A DNA stretch of 50,078 bases from Candidatus Poribacteria bacterium. GTDB lineage: Bacteria; Poribacteria; WGA-4E; WGA-3G. The DNA lies in NCBI GenBank assembly GCA_022821965.1, contig JAJECN010000039.1:1-50078 (forward strand). Reading direction: 5' to 3'. Below the pieces are notes generated by a model. The model was not told the origin of the DNA and did no database searches. It saw only the letters and a program-made list of their open reading frames with translations. Of the stretch, positions 15,026-23,121 are shown one piece after another (the first letter of the stretch is position 1; every line of letters starts with the position of its first letter). The position numbers and the translations under genes were made by a program.

Positions 15026-18007
15026 CTATTCGCTTTTGGATGAACCTGTGAGGACTTTATTCCAATCCCATAAGAGAGTTGTACCATCCGCGGCGGTGCT
15101 GACGAGCGTTTCCCCATCAGATGAAAATGCTAACGTTCCGACTTCTTGCGTATGCCCATCAAGCGTAACGATCCTGTTTCCTGTTGTAACATCCCACAAT
15201 TGGATTGCGCCGTTGCTAAGTCCGCTAACAAGAATTGTTCCATTTGGTGAAAATACCAACGATTTGGGATCGTCCCCGAACGGCGTATCATTTCGCTTAT
15301 CCTCAGTGTTGTACGCGGTGTTGACTGATAGCAGTTTATTACCCGTATCCACATCCCATATACGGATCAGGCTATATAACCCATCAGCAATCATGGAGCC
15401 ATCTAATGAAGAACGCAGACGGATCAGACTATATGAACCGGCAGCAAGCGAGGATCCATCTGATGAAAAACGCAGTGCTAAAATTCTCGTCGTATCTTCT
15501 TGGTCTGTTGGCTTCGCAAAGACTGCTAATGCTTTACCGGTTGCAACGTTCCACGTCTGGATTCTGCCTTGATCGGTGCCACTGACCAGTGTCGTGCCAT
15601 CCGGTGAAAACCCCAAAGCGGTGATGCGCGACGTATTGTGAATATCGGCTTCCCGATCAACGAGAGGAATGTTCAGTTCATCACCGGTTTCTGTATTCCA
15701 CAAATGAATTCTTTTAGCTTCAGAACTGCAGGCTACTGTTTTCCCGTCAGGCGAAAAAGTCAGATGTGAGGGGGTTTTAATATCTGTAAGGGTTGCCAAT
15801 TCGATCCCTGTGCTGACATCTGTCACACGAAGCGAAGAACCTGCACTCCAGAGCGCGTGGTTGAAACCTGGGTTGAAGATTACGTTACCGAAGGCATGAA
15901 CACTGGCGAGTTTCGTTCCATCCGGCGAAAATGCTAAAGTTGCTAACCAATCTTGATGTCCTGCCGTATGGACAGTGGGTTTTTGGGGTGTTTTCGGATT
16001 CCAAAATGTGATTTCACCATTAAAGGCGACACTTACAAGCGTGGAACTCTCTTGAAAGAAAGTCGCTGCTCTTACCGACGCTATATGTCCTGTGATTTGG
16101 GGCGGTAGCGGCGCACCGGTTCCTGGCCGCCAGAACCGAATGGTGCCGTCGGCACTCCCACTTGCAAGCATGGTGCCATCGGGTGAGAACGCTAACGCAG
16201 TAATACCGTTGACATGTCCAGTGAGTGTCGCGAGTGGCTCACCCGTGATAGTATCCCACAACTGCACTGTTTTATTGGTACTTCCACTTGCGAGCATTTT
16301 ACCATCCGGTGAAAACGCTACCACATTTGTCCAAGGTGCTAACCCATAACCGGTGTATTTTTCTTGAAGGGTAATCCATTCGTCGTTGTTGCTATCCCAT
16401 AATCGGGTTGTATTATCCTTGCTTCCACTGGCGAGTTTCGTGCCATCAGGTGAAAATGCCAATGCTAAGACTTGGGGACCATCCCACATACCCGCTGATC
16501 TGCCATGTCCTTTAAAAATCGATAACTGTTTACCGGTTTTTGGGTCCCACAACTGTATTTCCCCATCAGCCGATCCAATCGCAATTTTATCGTATGTGAG
16601 CGCGGAGACCGCAGGATAAGGTATTCGCAAGCCAAATTGTGCTTCGGTCTTCTTCACATATCCCCGTCCAGTCTCAACATCTAACCAACCCATTGTGTCG
16701 CCCTGGTTACCTAAACTGACAAGTGTTTTGCTATCTTCAGAAAACTGCAATACAGATCCGGCAAAAGGTCCACCAATGAGCGGTACTTTACGCTCCGCAG
16801 TTATCTCCCACAATTGGAGTTCCTGTCCGGGAAACTTGCCACCACCATTCGCCAAGAAGCGTCCATCCGGCGAAAATGCAAGGGATTGGCACATCCCCGG
16901 AAATAAAAACTTCTCTGCACCGGTTTCCGTATTGTACAACCACACACCGATATCCGTTCCCACAGCGAGTTGTGTCCCATCCGGCGAAAACTGAATCGCA
17001 TTAATGCCGCCCTTTCCGAAACGTGCTTTCGCCGCTTCGGGGAGTTCCGATTGAAAATAGTCTGTATCCGTTTCCTCTGATTCTGCCTCTGCGACCGATG
17101 CTGAAAACTCATTAGGCTGTCGATGAGAGGCAGTGTTCTTACCTGGTGTATCAACATTCCCGAGCTGCGTCCGAACATCAGGTTTGGATTCAAGGTTTAG
17201 CACGACAGGAGCTTCAATGAGTTCAACTGTCATCTCCGAAGTCGCATCGAAACTGTAGGGTTTCTGGAAACTTGCTAAGTATTGATTGCCAACACCTAAC
17301 ATCAAAAGCATGACTACCAGTGTGGAAATACCTATTGCCCATGGAACGAACGGTTTACCATTAGGGGGTGCAATCGGTTTCAGACGCGAAATTTCATGCA
17401 TAATATTTTCTGTAAGATTCGGCGTAATTTGGAAGTTGCCTAAAGCCTCTCGAATCATCGGTTCCTCCTTCTTTAACCGCTGTCTTGCTCGGTGGAGCCG
17501 ACTCTTAACTGCACTGACCGATACGCCTAAAAAATTGCTTATCTCCTCATAATTCATTTCCCCGAGGTAATAAAGCGTAATGACTGTGCGATCGCTCTCC
17601 TGTAACTTCGCGAGCAATTTCTTGACAACTTCGCGCTGTGCTTCTGCTGTTGTTTGCTCGTTTTCCTCAATAACATATCCAGAATACGTTACTTTTTCTA
17701 ATTCAGCGCTGCTTGTGTCTTCCAACGCCTGCGTTGATAAACGTTTCTTACGCAGCCACATTTTGCAGTAGTTCGCCGCTATCACATACAGCCAACTCGC
17801 GAAACGCTGCGGTTTTTTCAGTGTTGAGAGTTTTTGATACGCCTGCAGGAATGTATCTTGTGTAATATCCTCGGCGATATGGAAATCCCCGATCTTCCGC
17901 CACGCCAGTGCGTGAACGGATTTCTGATATTTTCTCACAAGCACGGAGAACGCAGTATCATCGCCTGAAAGAACGCGTTGGATGAGTTGAGCATCGTTGT
18001 TTTTCAT
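15026..18007 (-). CDS. membrane-anchored ECF sigma factor with C-terminal WD40 propeller
   Basis: In this 993-residue protein, residues 1-185 form an ECF sigma factor (EDITQDTFLQAYQKL in region 2; EEISNFLGVSVSAVKSRLHR in region 4). One strong membrane span lies at about 221-240 (WAIGISTLVVMLLMLGVG). A low-complexity stretch follows, then WD40 repeats from about 330 to the end, many with FSPDGxxLASGSxDxTxxLWD. The topology implies a cytoplasmic sigma domain and an extracytoplasmic propeller. ECF-WD40 fusions are known in Planctomycetes; a span inside the fusion raises the question of how sigma reaches promoters (regulated proteolysis is one option). The linker after region 4 (NFQITPNLTENIMHEI) resembles that of the two BNR fusions, so all three share an origin for the sigma part. 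Confidence 0.88.
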   Translation of the reverse strand: MKNNDAQLIQRVLSGDDTAFSVLVRKYQKSVHALAWRKIGDFHIAEDITQDTFLQAYQKLSTLKKPQRFASWLYVIAANYCKMWLRKKRLSTQALEDTSSAELEKVTYSGYVIEENEQTTAEAQREVVKKLLAKLQESDRTVITLYYLGEMNYEEISNFLGVSVSAVKSRLHRARQRLKKEEPMIREALGNFQITPNLTENIMHEISRLKPIAPPNGKPFVPWAIGISTLVVMLLMLGVGNQYLASFQKPYSFDATSEMTVELIEAPVVLNLESKPDVRTQLGNVDTPGKNTASHRQPNEFSASVAEAESEETDTDYFQSELPEAAKARFGKGGINAIQFSPDGTQLAVGTDIGVWLYNTETGAEKFLFPGMCQSLAFSPDGRFLANGGGKFPGQELQLWEITAERKVPLIGGPFAGSVLQFSEDSKTLVSLGNQGDTMGWLDVETGRGYVKKTEAQFGLRIPYPAVSALTYDKIAIGSADGEIQLWDPKTGKQLSIFKGHGRSAGMWDGPQVLALAFSPDGTKLASGSKDNTTRLWDSNNDEWITLQEKYTGYGLAPWTNVVAFSPDGKMLASGSTNKTVQLWDTITGEPLATLTGHVNGITALAFSPDGTMLASGSADGTIRFWRPGTGAPLPPQITGHIASVRAATFFQESSTLVSVAFNGEITFWNPKTPQKPTVHTAGHQDWLATLAFSPDGTKLASVHAFGNVIFNPGFNHALWSAGSSLRVTDVSTGIELATLTDIKTPSHLTFSPDGKTVACSSEAKRIHLWNTETGDELNIPLVDREADIHNTSRITALGFSPDGTTLVSGTDQGRIQTWNVATGKALAVFAKPTDQEDTTRILALRFSSDGSSLAAGSYSLIRLRSSLDGSMIADGLYSLIRIWDVDTGNKLLSVNTAYNTEDKRNDTPFGDDPKSLVFSPNGTILVSGLSNGAIQLWDVTTGNRIVTLDGHTQEVGTLAFSSDGETLVSTAADGTTLLWDWNKVLTGSSKSE

Positions 18008-18119
18008 CGGATACCTCTGAAAAGGGTATGTTCATCAATTCGTATCAACAGTTAAGATGCTGCTTCAAATAAAAAAGTTTCGTAATTCTGCAAATTTTTA
18101 TTTAGCAAGTTTCACGGGA

Positions 18120-18134
18120 GGTTGCAGATTCGTA
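18120..18134 (-). promoter_or_regulatory. shared upstream element of ECF-WD40 gene
   Basis: Minus strand ACGAATCTGCAACC (18133-18120) matches the element before both BNR fusions at 13 of 14 positions. It lies 113 bases from the start rather than 60, and no CTGTCA is found at 17-base spacing. It may be a -35 with a diverged -10, or an operator. The rest of the 275-base gap (18008-18282) holds no gene I can support. Confidence 0.4.
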
Positions 18135-18282
18135 AAAAGAGGTTTGAGATTCTGTTCTGGTCTGGCGGTAATGAATGGTGTTACTGTAGGACAAAGAGAG
18201 AGATTTTCAGCAAAAAGGTTTAAAAAAGGCTATCGAAATCGAGGCGCAAGTTTGCGCGATTCGTAGAAAATGTAAAAGAGCC

Positions 18283-18942
18283 TTAATACACAGTTTGGGA
18301 CCTCATATAAGAATCGGCTCTCTCAAAATCTTCAGGTGTGTTGATGTTAAAAAATGACATACCTTCTGGATCAAACCGCTGCCAGACTTCAGGCGAAACG
18401 CGTTGGATATGGGCACGTTCCGCCAGCGCATGAACACGCAATTCGGATTCCTGCAGCATCAGTTCAATGATAGGCAAACAACGTTTAGCGTAGGCAGCGC
18501 ACAACGTTTGGAGAGTTATCTGTGTATTGTCGCTGACAGCGGGGATTTCCTTGTAGGTATAAGGCATCACGGCATCATATTCACCCAAAACCGAGACAAG
18601 ATAGGTGAGCACATTCGGCACTAAAAATGGGTTATCACATCCGACACAAACCGCTGTGTCGTGCGAAGCGTGCGTCAAACCGGTATAGATACCACCCAAG
18701 GCACCAGTATCCGGAATAATATCACCGCGCATCGGCACGTTGAGGTATGCATATTCAGCAGGACTATTGGTGATAAGCAAGAGTTCGTCAGCAACAAGAC
18801 GCATGCGGCGGATAACATGTTCGATGAGTGAATTGGCACCGAGTTGAATTAACGCCTTATTCTGACCCATCCGCCGACTCTTACCGCCCGCGAGAATAAC
18901 ACCGGTGACTGGAAGCGTTTTCTTAGGCACGTTCAATAACAT
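18283..18942 (-). CDS. mobA: molybdenum cofactor guanylyltransferase MobA-like
   Basis: MobA transfers GMP from GTP to molybdopterin to make the guanine dinucleotide cofactor. The nucleotide-binding loop VILAGGKSRRMGQNKAL is at the N-terminus, with ALGGIYTGL in the middle and VCVGCDNPFLVPNV in place of the usual metal-binding DMPF segment. The length of 219 residues is normal. The frame extends to a TTG at 18948, but ATG at 18942 is preferred. It overlaps the end of the M28 peptidase gene by 20 bases, so translation is probably coupled. Its partner may be molybdoenzymes encoded elsewhere; none is in the window. A related NTP-transferase function cannot be fully excluded. Confidence 0.8.
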   Translation of the reverse strand: MLLNVPKKTLPVTGVILAGGKSRRMGQNKALIQLGANSLIEHVIRRMRLVADELLLITNSPAEYAYLNVPMRGDIIPDTGALGGIYTGLTHASHDTAVCVGCDNPFLVPNVLTYLVSVLGEYDAVMPYTYKEIPAVSDNTQITLQTLCAAYAKRCLPIIELMLQESELRVHALAERAHIQRVSPEVWQRFDPEGMSFFNINTPEDFERADSYMRSQTVY

Positions 18943-20086
18943 CGACAATTAACTCACCTACTTGTTGCAGACTTTCAACATTGAGTAAATCGCTCCTATC
19001 CCGTTTCGAGTGAATCCTCAAAGCAGCACTGCCCACATCACCTGCTGTTAGCGTAACCGTTTCAAACCCGCGGCTCGCAATAGGAATACTATCCAACCCG
19101 ACACCGATCGGTAGGTAACGTTCCGAAACCTGTATGCCGAGCGACTCACCTGATGTCCGAAATAGATTTGTTAAGGCACTCGTTGTCTGGATAGGTGGAA
19201 TTCCGTAGCGTGTAACGATGTTAACGCCGTTCCCAACGCCGAGTCCATCTAAATTAATGACGTAGGTATTTTCTCTGTCATATTCATCGGTATGCGCTTG
19301 GACATAGCGGAGTGCACCGCACATGCCGTACTCTTCCGCGCCAGCAGCGAGGAATGTGATAGATTTTCTTTCACAACGCTCGGCGACCACACGTGCTATT
19401 TCAAGCATAACCCCGACACCCGAAGCGTTGTCAAACGCCCCCGGAGAGTGGTTCTGTGTCAAGTTGATTTGTAAGAGCAATAGACAAAAAGTCGTGATTC
19501 CAGCAATACTCCAGACGATGTAATCAGGTAACCAGATACTCCAGCCGACCTTAATGACCATCACGATTGTCAATATAACAAGACCGATAATTGCGATACC
19601 GTAAGATATGGCACGCACAGCAATTGGCAATACTTGTGATTTGGAGTCGTAGTGTGCAACGAATAAAAAGGCAGGGGTATTATCGTCCAGTTTCCCATCA
19701 TTTGTTGCGATAATATTTTCTGTGCGATGTTTTCTACCAACATCATACAATCCTTCAAAACGTTTGTGCCACTGGGTACAGAACATTGCTATAGAAAGAC
19801 TCAGTAGACAGGTGAGGCACACGGGTATTGGAAATTGCATACCGAACCACGGGACGGATAAAACTACCGGCACGAAGAGGGCAGAAAGGATGCGCGGCAA
19901 TACTTCGGCGGGGAATTTTGTGAATGAGAAGGGTTCCCATGAAACATTGAGTCCCAGCGCTTTGAATTGTTGGACGACATAGTCTTGTGCTTCAGTTTCA
20001 CCCGTGCTGCCCACTAACCTCGGAAAAGCGAGTTGGGTGATGTGGTGATATGCACGCTCTGCATCATAGGTGCGGTTCGTATCCAT
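18923..20086 (-). CDS. M28 family metallopeptidase with membrane spans
   Basis: This 387-residue zinc aminopeptidase of the M28 family has the whole ligand set: H145 and D147 (AHYDSK), D219 (FDNASG), E251/E252 (AEEYG), D280 (NLDG) and H359 (IHSKRD). Hydrophobic segments near 63-104 (two spans) and near 155-206 (two spans) interrupt the fold, so it is membrane-bound. No classic signal peptide is seen. It sits nine bases after the sulfatase gene and overlaps mobA, forming a three-gene cluster. It probably releases N-terminal residues from peptides; the specificity is unknown. Confidence 0.82.
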   Translation of the reverse strand: MDTNRTYDAERAYHHITQLAFPRLVGSTGETEAQDYVVQQFKALGLNVSWEPFSFTKFPAEVLPRILSALFVPVVLSVPWFGMQFPIPVCLTCLLSLSIAMFCTQWHKRFEGLYDVGRKHRTENIIATNDGKLDDNTPAFLFVAHYDSKSQVLPIAVRAISYGIAIIGLVILTIVMVIKVGWSIWLPDYIVWSIAGITTFCLLLLQINLTQNHSPGAFDNASGVGVMLEIARVVAERCERKSITFLAAGAEEYGMCGALRYVQAHTDEYDRENTYVINLDGLGVGNGVNIVTRYGIPPIQTTSALTNLFRTSGESLGIQVSERYLPIGVGLDSIPIASRGFETVTLTAGDVGSAALRIHSKRDRSDLLNVESLQQVGELIVDVIERA

Positions 20087-20095
20087 CCCAATTTA

Positions 20096-21475
20096 TCAAT
20101 CCGTTCCCAATTCCGACCGGAACCGTCTGCCTAAACGTCCTCTGAGTGTTCCAGCAATTTTGCGCTCCGACTGCGCAATGTTGTGCAGTTCCGCGGGATC
20201 GTTTTCCAAATCGTAGAGTTCAGTTACGTCGTTGTAGTTTTCGATGAGTTTATGCGTCGCTGTCCGGATACATCGGAAGTTTCGGAGGGCACTCACCGTT
20301 TCAGTGCGATGTGTTTCCGTTTCACCGCGAAGGACAGGCGCGATAGACTTTGCATCAATACGCGGCAACACCGGCACGCCAGCAAAGTCGCATATTGTCG
20401 GATTCAGATCAATCAATTCAACCAAACTGTCTGAAATCTGATTGCTTGGGATGCCAGGTCCTGCAACAATGAGCGGCACTCTCAGCGACGCTTCATAGGC
20501 GACACTCTTGGTGTAAAGTCCGTGATCACCAAGCATCTCTCCATGGTCGCTTGAATAAATGATATAGGTATTGTCAAGCATCCCACGCTGTTCGAGGGCA
20601 CGAAGCATTTCGCCGATCTGGTCATCAATGAGTTCCGTTGCAGCGCAGTATTGCTGTCGCGTGAGGGTAATCTCCTCAGGGCTAATATCAACGACGCGTC
20701 GTTTGACCCATTCAGGCTTCCCTTCCATATCGTCAACGATAGCGGCAGGCATCTCCGCATTCCGATACTTGTCGCCATATTCAGTCGGTGGATCGAACGG
20801 ATCATGCGGTCCGACGAAACTCACGAACATGTGCCATGGGAAATCGTCAGGAATGGTTTCAATAAATTCCGTCGCACGTCTGCCGATGTAAGTATCGGCG
20901 AAATCCTCTGTTGAGAGAACAGAATCATGAGAGCCGTTTTTAATCCAGCCGCCACTGCTCCGTTTCCGATAATCTTCGTGGAACGCCTTGAGCACGCCTT
21001 TTTCCTGAAGGTAGTGGGTATAAGGACCGATAGGCGTTGGTGAACTTCCAGCATGCATTTTGCCTTCACACTCTTCAGGATGCGTGAAACCCCAACTGTA
21101 GGTGCGTGGACGGTCACCGTAGCGTCCGTTATAGCCATCGGGTTTGGCAAGGTCAAGTTTGCCGACACACCCGACGCGGTAGCCGTGATCCCGGAGTTGC
21201 TGATAGTAGGTTGGCACGGTGGCTGGTAAGAAGCTTCCATTGTCCACTGCCCCCAGTCGAGAGGGTTGCAGTCCGGATGCAAGTGCAATTCGCGATGGTG
21301 CACAGACCGGTGCATTCACTGTGCAGTTTGGAAAACTTACGCCTGTTTCTGCCAACCGCCGCAAGTTTGGAGTATTGAGTGCCGTGGGAGCATCCTCAAC
21401 AGTTTCGAGATAATCGTATCGGTGCTGGTCCGACATGATGAAAAGAACGTTTGGTCTGTCAGTTTTTCTGTTCAT
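20096..21475 (-). CDS. type I sulfatase (arylsulfatase family)
   Basis: This 459-residue hydrolase removes sulfate esters. It starts NVLFIMSDQHRYDYL (D16 is a metal ligand) and has the CAPSR motif at 58-62, where C58 would be converted to formylglycine. SSDHGEMLGDHG and a phosphatase-like C-terminal half (ELYDLENDPAELHNIA) complete the alkaline phosphatase-superfamily fold. No signal peptide is visible, suggesting a cytoplasmic location. It is the first gene of the sulfatase-M28-mobA cluster. AGGA lies nine bases before the ATG. Likely substrates are sulfated sugars or related metabolites; the exact one cannot be read. The maturase is not in the window. Confidence 0.9.
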   Translation of the reverse strand: MNRKTDRPNVLFIMSDQHRYDYLETVEDAPTALNTPNLRRLAETGVSFPNCTVNAPVCAPSRIALASGLQPSRLGAVDNGSFLPATVPTYYQQLRDHGYRVGCVGKLDLAKPDGYNGRYGDRPRTYSWGFTHPEECEGKMHAGSSPTPIGPYTHYLQEKGVLKAFHEDYRKRSSGGWIKNGSHDSVLSTEDFADTYIGRRATEFIETIPDDFPWHMFVSFVGPHDPFDPPTEYGDKYRNAEMPAAIVDDMEGKPEWVKRRVVDISPEEITLTRQQYCAATELIDDQIGEMLRALEQRGMLDNTYIIYSSDHGEMLGDHGLYTKSVAYEASLRVPLIVAGPGIPSNQISDSLVELIDLNPTICDFAGVPVLPRIDAKSIAPVLRGETETHRTETVSALRNFRCIRTATHKLIENYNDVTELYDLENDPAELHNIAQSERKIAGTLRGRLGRRFRSELGTD

Positions 21476-21610
21476 TTATAAGTATCCTAATGGGACGCCT
21501 TGGCAGTATGCTGACAGGCGTTTGTATAATCAGAGTTCTTCGCTTTTTAATTTTAGTATCATTGTAGACGGTGGTGCTCTAATTTTCAACCAAAAAATCG
21601 TCCAAACTTC

Positions 21611-21639
21611 TTGTCAAAATCCACCGGGTATGTTATTAT
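21611..21639 (+). promoter_or_regulatory. sigma-70-like promoter for the VOC gene
   Basis: TTGTCA (21611-21616), a 17-base spacer and TATTAT (21634-21639) lie 32 bases before the start codon at 21671. Confidence 0.5.
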
Positions 21640-21670
21640 GTCGCTATAACTTTTACGAAGGAGATCCATA

Positions 21671-22093
21671 ATGGCAGTTTTTTTACACACACGGGTTCGC
21701 GTCAGCGACCTTGACGGTTCTATTGATTGGTATTGCGATCACTTGGGGTTTAAAGTTCTCAGTCGGAGTGACAAATCCCCGGCTGGCAATCAAATCGTAC
21801 ATCTTGAACTTCCGGGCAACGCACATACATTAGAATTAACCTATTCACCTGATTTTGAGCTTCAAGTCCAAGAAGATCTGATGCACTTTGCCATCGGTGT
21901 CCCGGACATTGTCGAATTTTGCGACGGGTTAGAGAAGGCAGGGTTGGAAATTTGGCCTGATGAATGGCGCGAACAATTCACATCCGGTGGAATGAAAATG
22001 GCATTCATCACTGATCCAGATGGCTACGAAGTCGAGATTTTAGAACGGGCAGATGCCTCTGGCGATCCGCTCGATGTTCTTGACGAATCTTAG
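21671..22093 (+). CDS. gloA: glyoxalase I-like VOC family protein
   Basis: This 140-residue vicinal-oxygen-chelate protein has two beta-alpha-beta-beta-beta modules. The metal ligands expected of lactoylglutathione lyase are all present: H6, E55 (HTLELTY), H72 (MHFAIGV) and E122 (YEVEILE). That supports detoxification of methylglyoxal hemithioacetal, although other VOC enzymes share the layout. AAGGAGAT lies seven bases before the ATG. The gene converges on the M55 gene, with the two stop codons overlapping. Confidence 0.82.
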   Translation: MAVFLHTRVRVSDLDGSIDWYCDHLGFKVLSRSDKSPAGNQIVHLELPGNAHTLELTYSPDFELQVQEDLMHFAIGVPDIVEFCDGLEKAGLEIWPDEWREQFTSGGMKMAFITDPDGYEVEILERADASGDPLDVLDES

Positions 22094-22905
22094 ACGTAGG
22101 GCCAGAACTGATTCCACGCTGTCAGCCAATCTTTTGCACGGCTTTCAACGGTGACGGGACCTGTTATCTCAACGCCCGGTCGTCCTTTGAATTCTGCGAG
22201 TTTATCCACGCTTGCGAGTTCAATTTTGATTGTCGTCGGTGCTTCAGGGACGTAAGGCTTAACCTGCGTTAGATCTGTGAGCGCATCCCTCGCTGCGTCT
22301 TCAATCAATTGGCGGGCACGTACCGGCGGAAGTTGTCGGGCACTAAATCGGCTTAACCCTTGTTTAACGGCGACTGTAGGCAGCGCGTCGCCGAGGAGTT
22401 CTTTGGCTTCTCGGCAGACTGCTGCGTCGCCTGTGACAAGCGCGATTGGTACACCATAGGCTCCGTTGAGCGCGGCATTTACCCCGGTTTCGCCCACTAA
22501 ATCATCGTTGAACCAGAGATTGCGGTATTGCACACTGGAAATCGTGTGACATAACACACCGTCAGGCGTGCCGTTGCGGGCATGCATGCCGATGAGTAAG
22601 CACGCATCACAACCTTCCTTCCACATATCGTCGTAGCGTCCCCATCCGTGATGTGCCACCCACTCACAATCCGGGTGAATTTTATCAGGGATAAGCGAAT
22701 TAAAAGTCCAACCTTGTCCGGCTCCGTGGCAATCCACAACGACAATCTCTGTCGCACCCGCAGCTTTGGCACCACGCACTGCGGCGTTAATCTCTTCCGT
22801 GTAGAGGTGCCGCCCTTCTTCAAACATCGCCGCGCCACCGCTCACTTGATCCCACACGACGATGCCGCTGACACCTTCCATATCTGACATGATGAGTACT
22901 CGCAT
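22090..22905 (-). CDS. M55 family D-aminopeptidase (DppA-like)
   Basis: This 271-residue protein begins MRVLIMSDMEGVSGIV. The zinc ligands of DppA can be placed: D8, E10, H60 (VVDCHGAG), H108 (GMHAR) and E139 (VGETG). DppA-type enzymes are cytoplasmic decamers that cut D-amino acid peptides, possibly from peptidoglycan turnover. AAGGAA precedes the ATG, and a good sigma-70 promoter lies 43-71 bases upstream. It is convergent with the glyoxalase gene. Confidence 0.87.
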   Translation of the reverse strand: MRVLIMSDMEGVSGIVVWDQVSGGAAMFEEGRHLYTEEINAAVRGAKAAGATEIVVVDCHGAGQGWTFNSLIPDKIHPDCEWVAHHGWGRYDDMWKEGCDACLLIGMHARNGTPDGVLCHTISSVQYRNLWFNDDLVGETGVNAALNGAYGVPIALVTGDAAVCREAKELLGDALPTVAVKQGLSRFSARQLPPVRARQLIEDAARDALTDLTQVKPYVPEAPTTIKIELASVDKLAEFKGRPGVEITGPVTVESRAKDWLTAWNQFWPYV

Positions 22906-22947
22906 GACACTATTCCTTTTCCTATTGAACTCTGTAAATTTCTTTTT

Positions 22948-22976
22948 AGTATAAGCCCGTTGTCCTTAAAAGGCAA
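22948..22976 (-). promoter_or_regulatory. sigma-70 promoter for the M55 peptidase gene
   Basis: Minus strand TTGCCT (22976-22971), a 17-base spacer and TATACT (22953-22948). It is divergent from the argS promoter. Confidence 0.6.
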
Positions 22977-23020
22977 GTGGAAAACCTTGCTTATCTGCCC
23001 TAACACCTCCAAATGAATGT

Positions 23021-23049
23021 TTGACATAAGGTTCCTACTGTGCTATAAT
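23021..23049 (+). promoter_or_regulatory. consensus sigma-70 promoter for argS
   Basis: TTGACA (23021-23026), an exact 17-base spacer and TATAAT (23044-23049): both boxes perfect. It lies 73 bases before the argS start. Confidence 0.75.
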
Positions 23050-23121
23050 ATAATTCTGTTGCTTAAAAAATGTCAAATCTCATAACAAAAAGTACCGGAC
23101 GAACATCTTAATTTTGGTAAT

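Noticed and set aside
15036-15572. 178-residue plus-strand open frame
   Set aside because: It lies opposite the WD40 repeats; its repeated PSDE/PSGEN segments are reverse readings of FSPDG motifs.
18057-18266. 69-residue plus-strand open frame in the gap between the ECF-WD40 gene and mobA
   Set aside because: It runs across the conserved upstream element, lacks a Shine-Dalgarno and looks unlike a protein.
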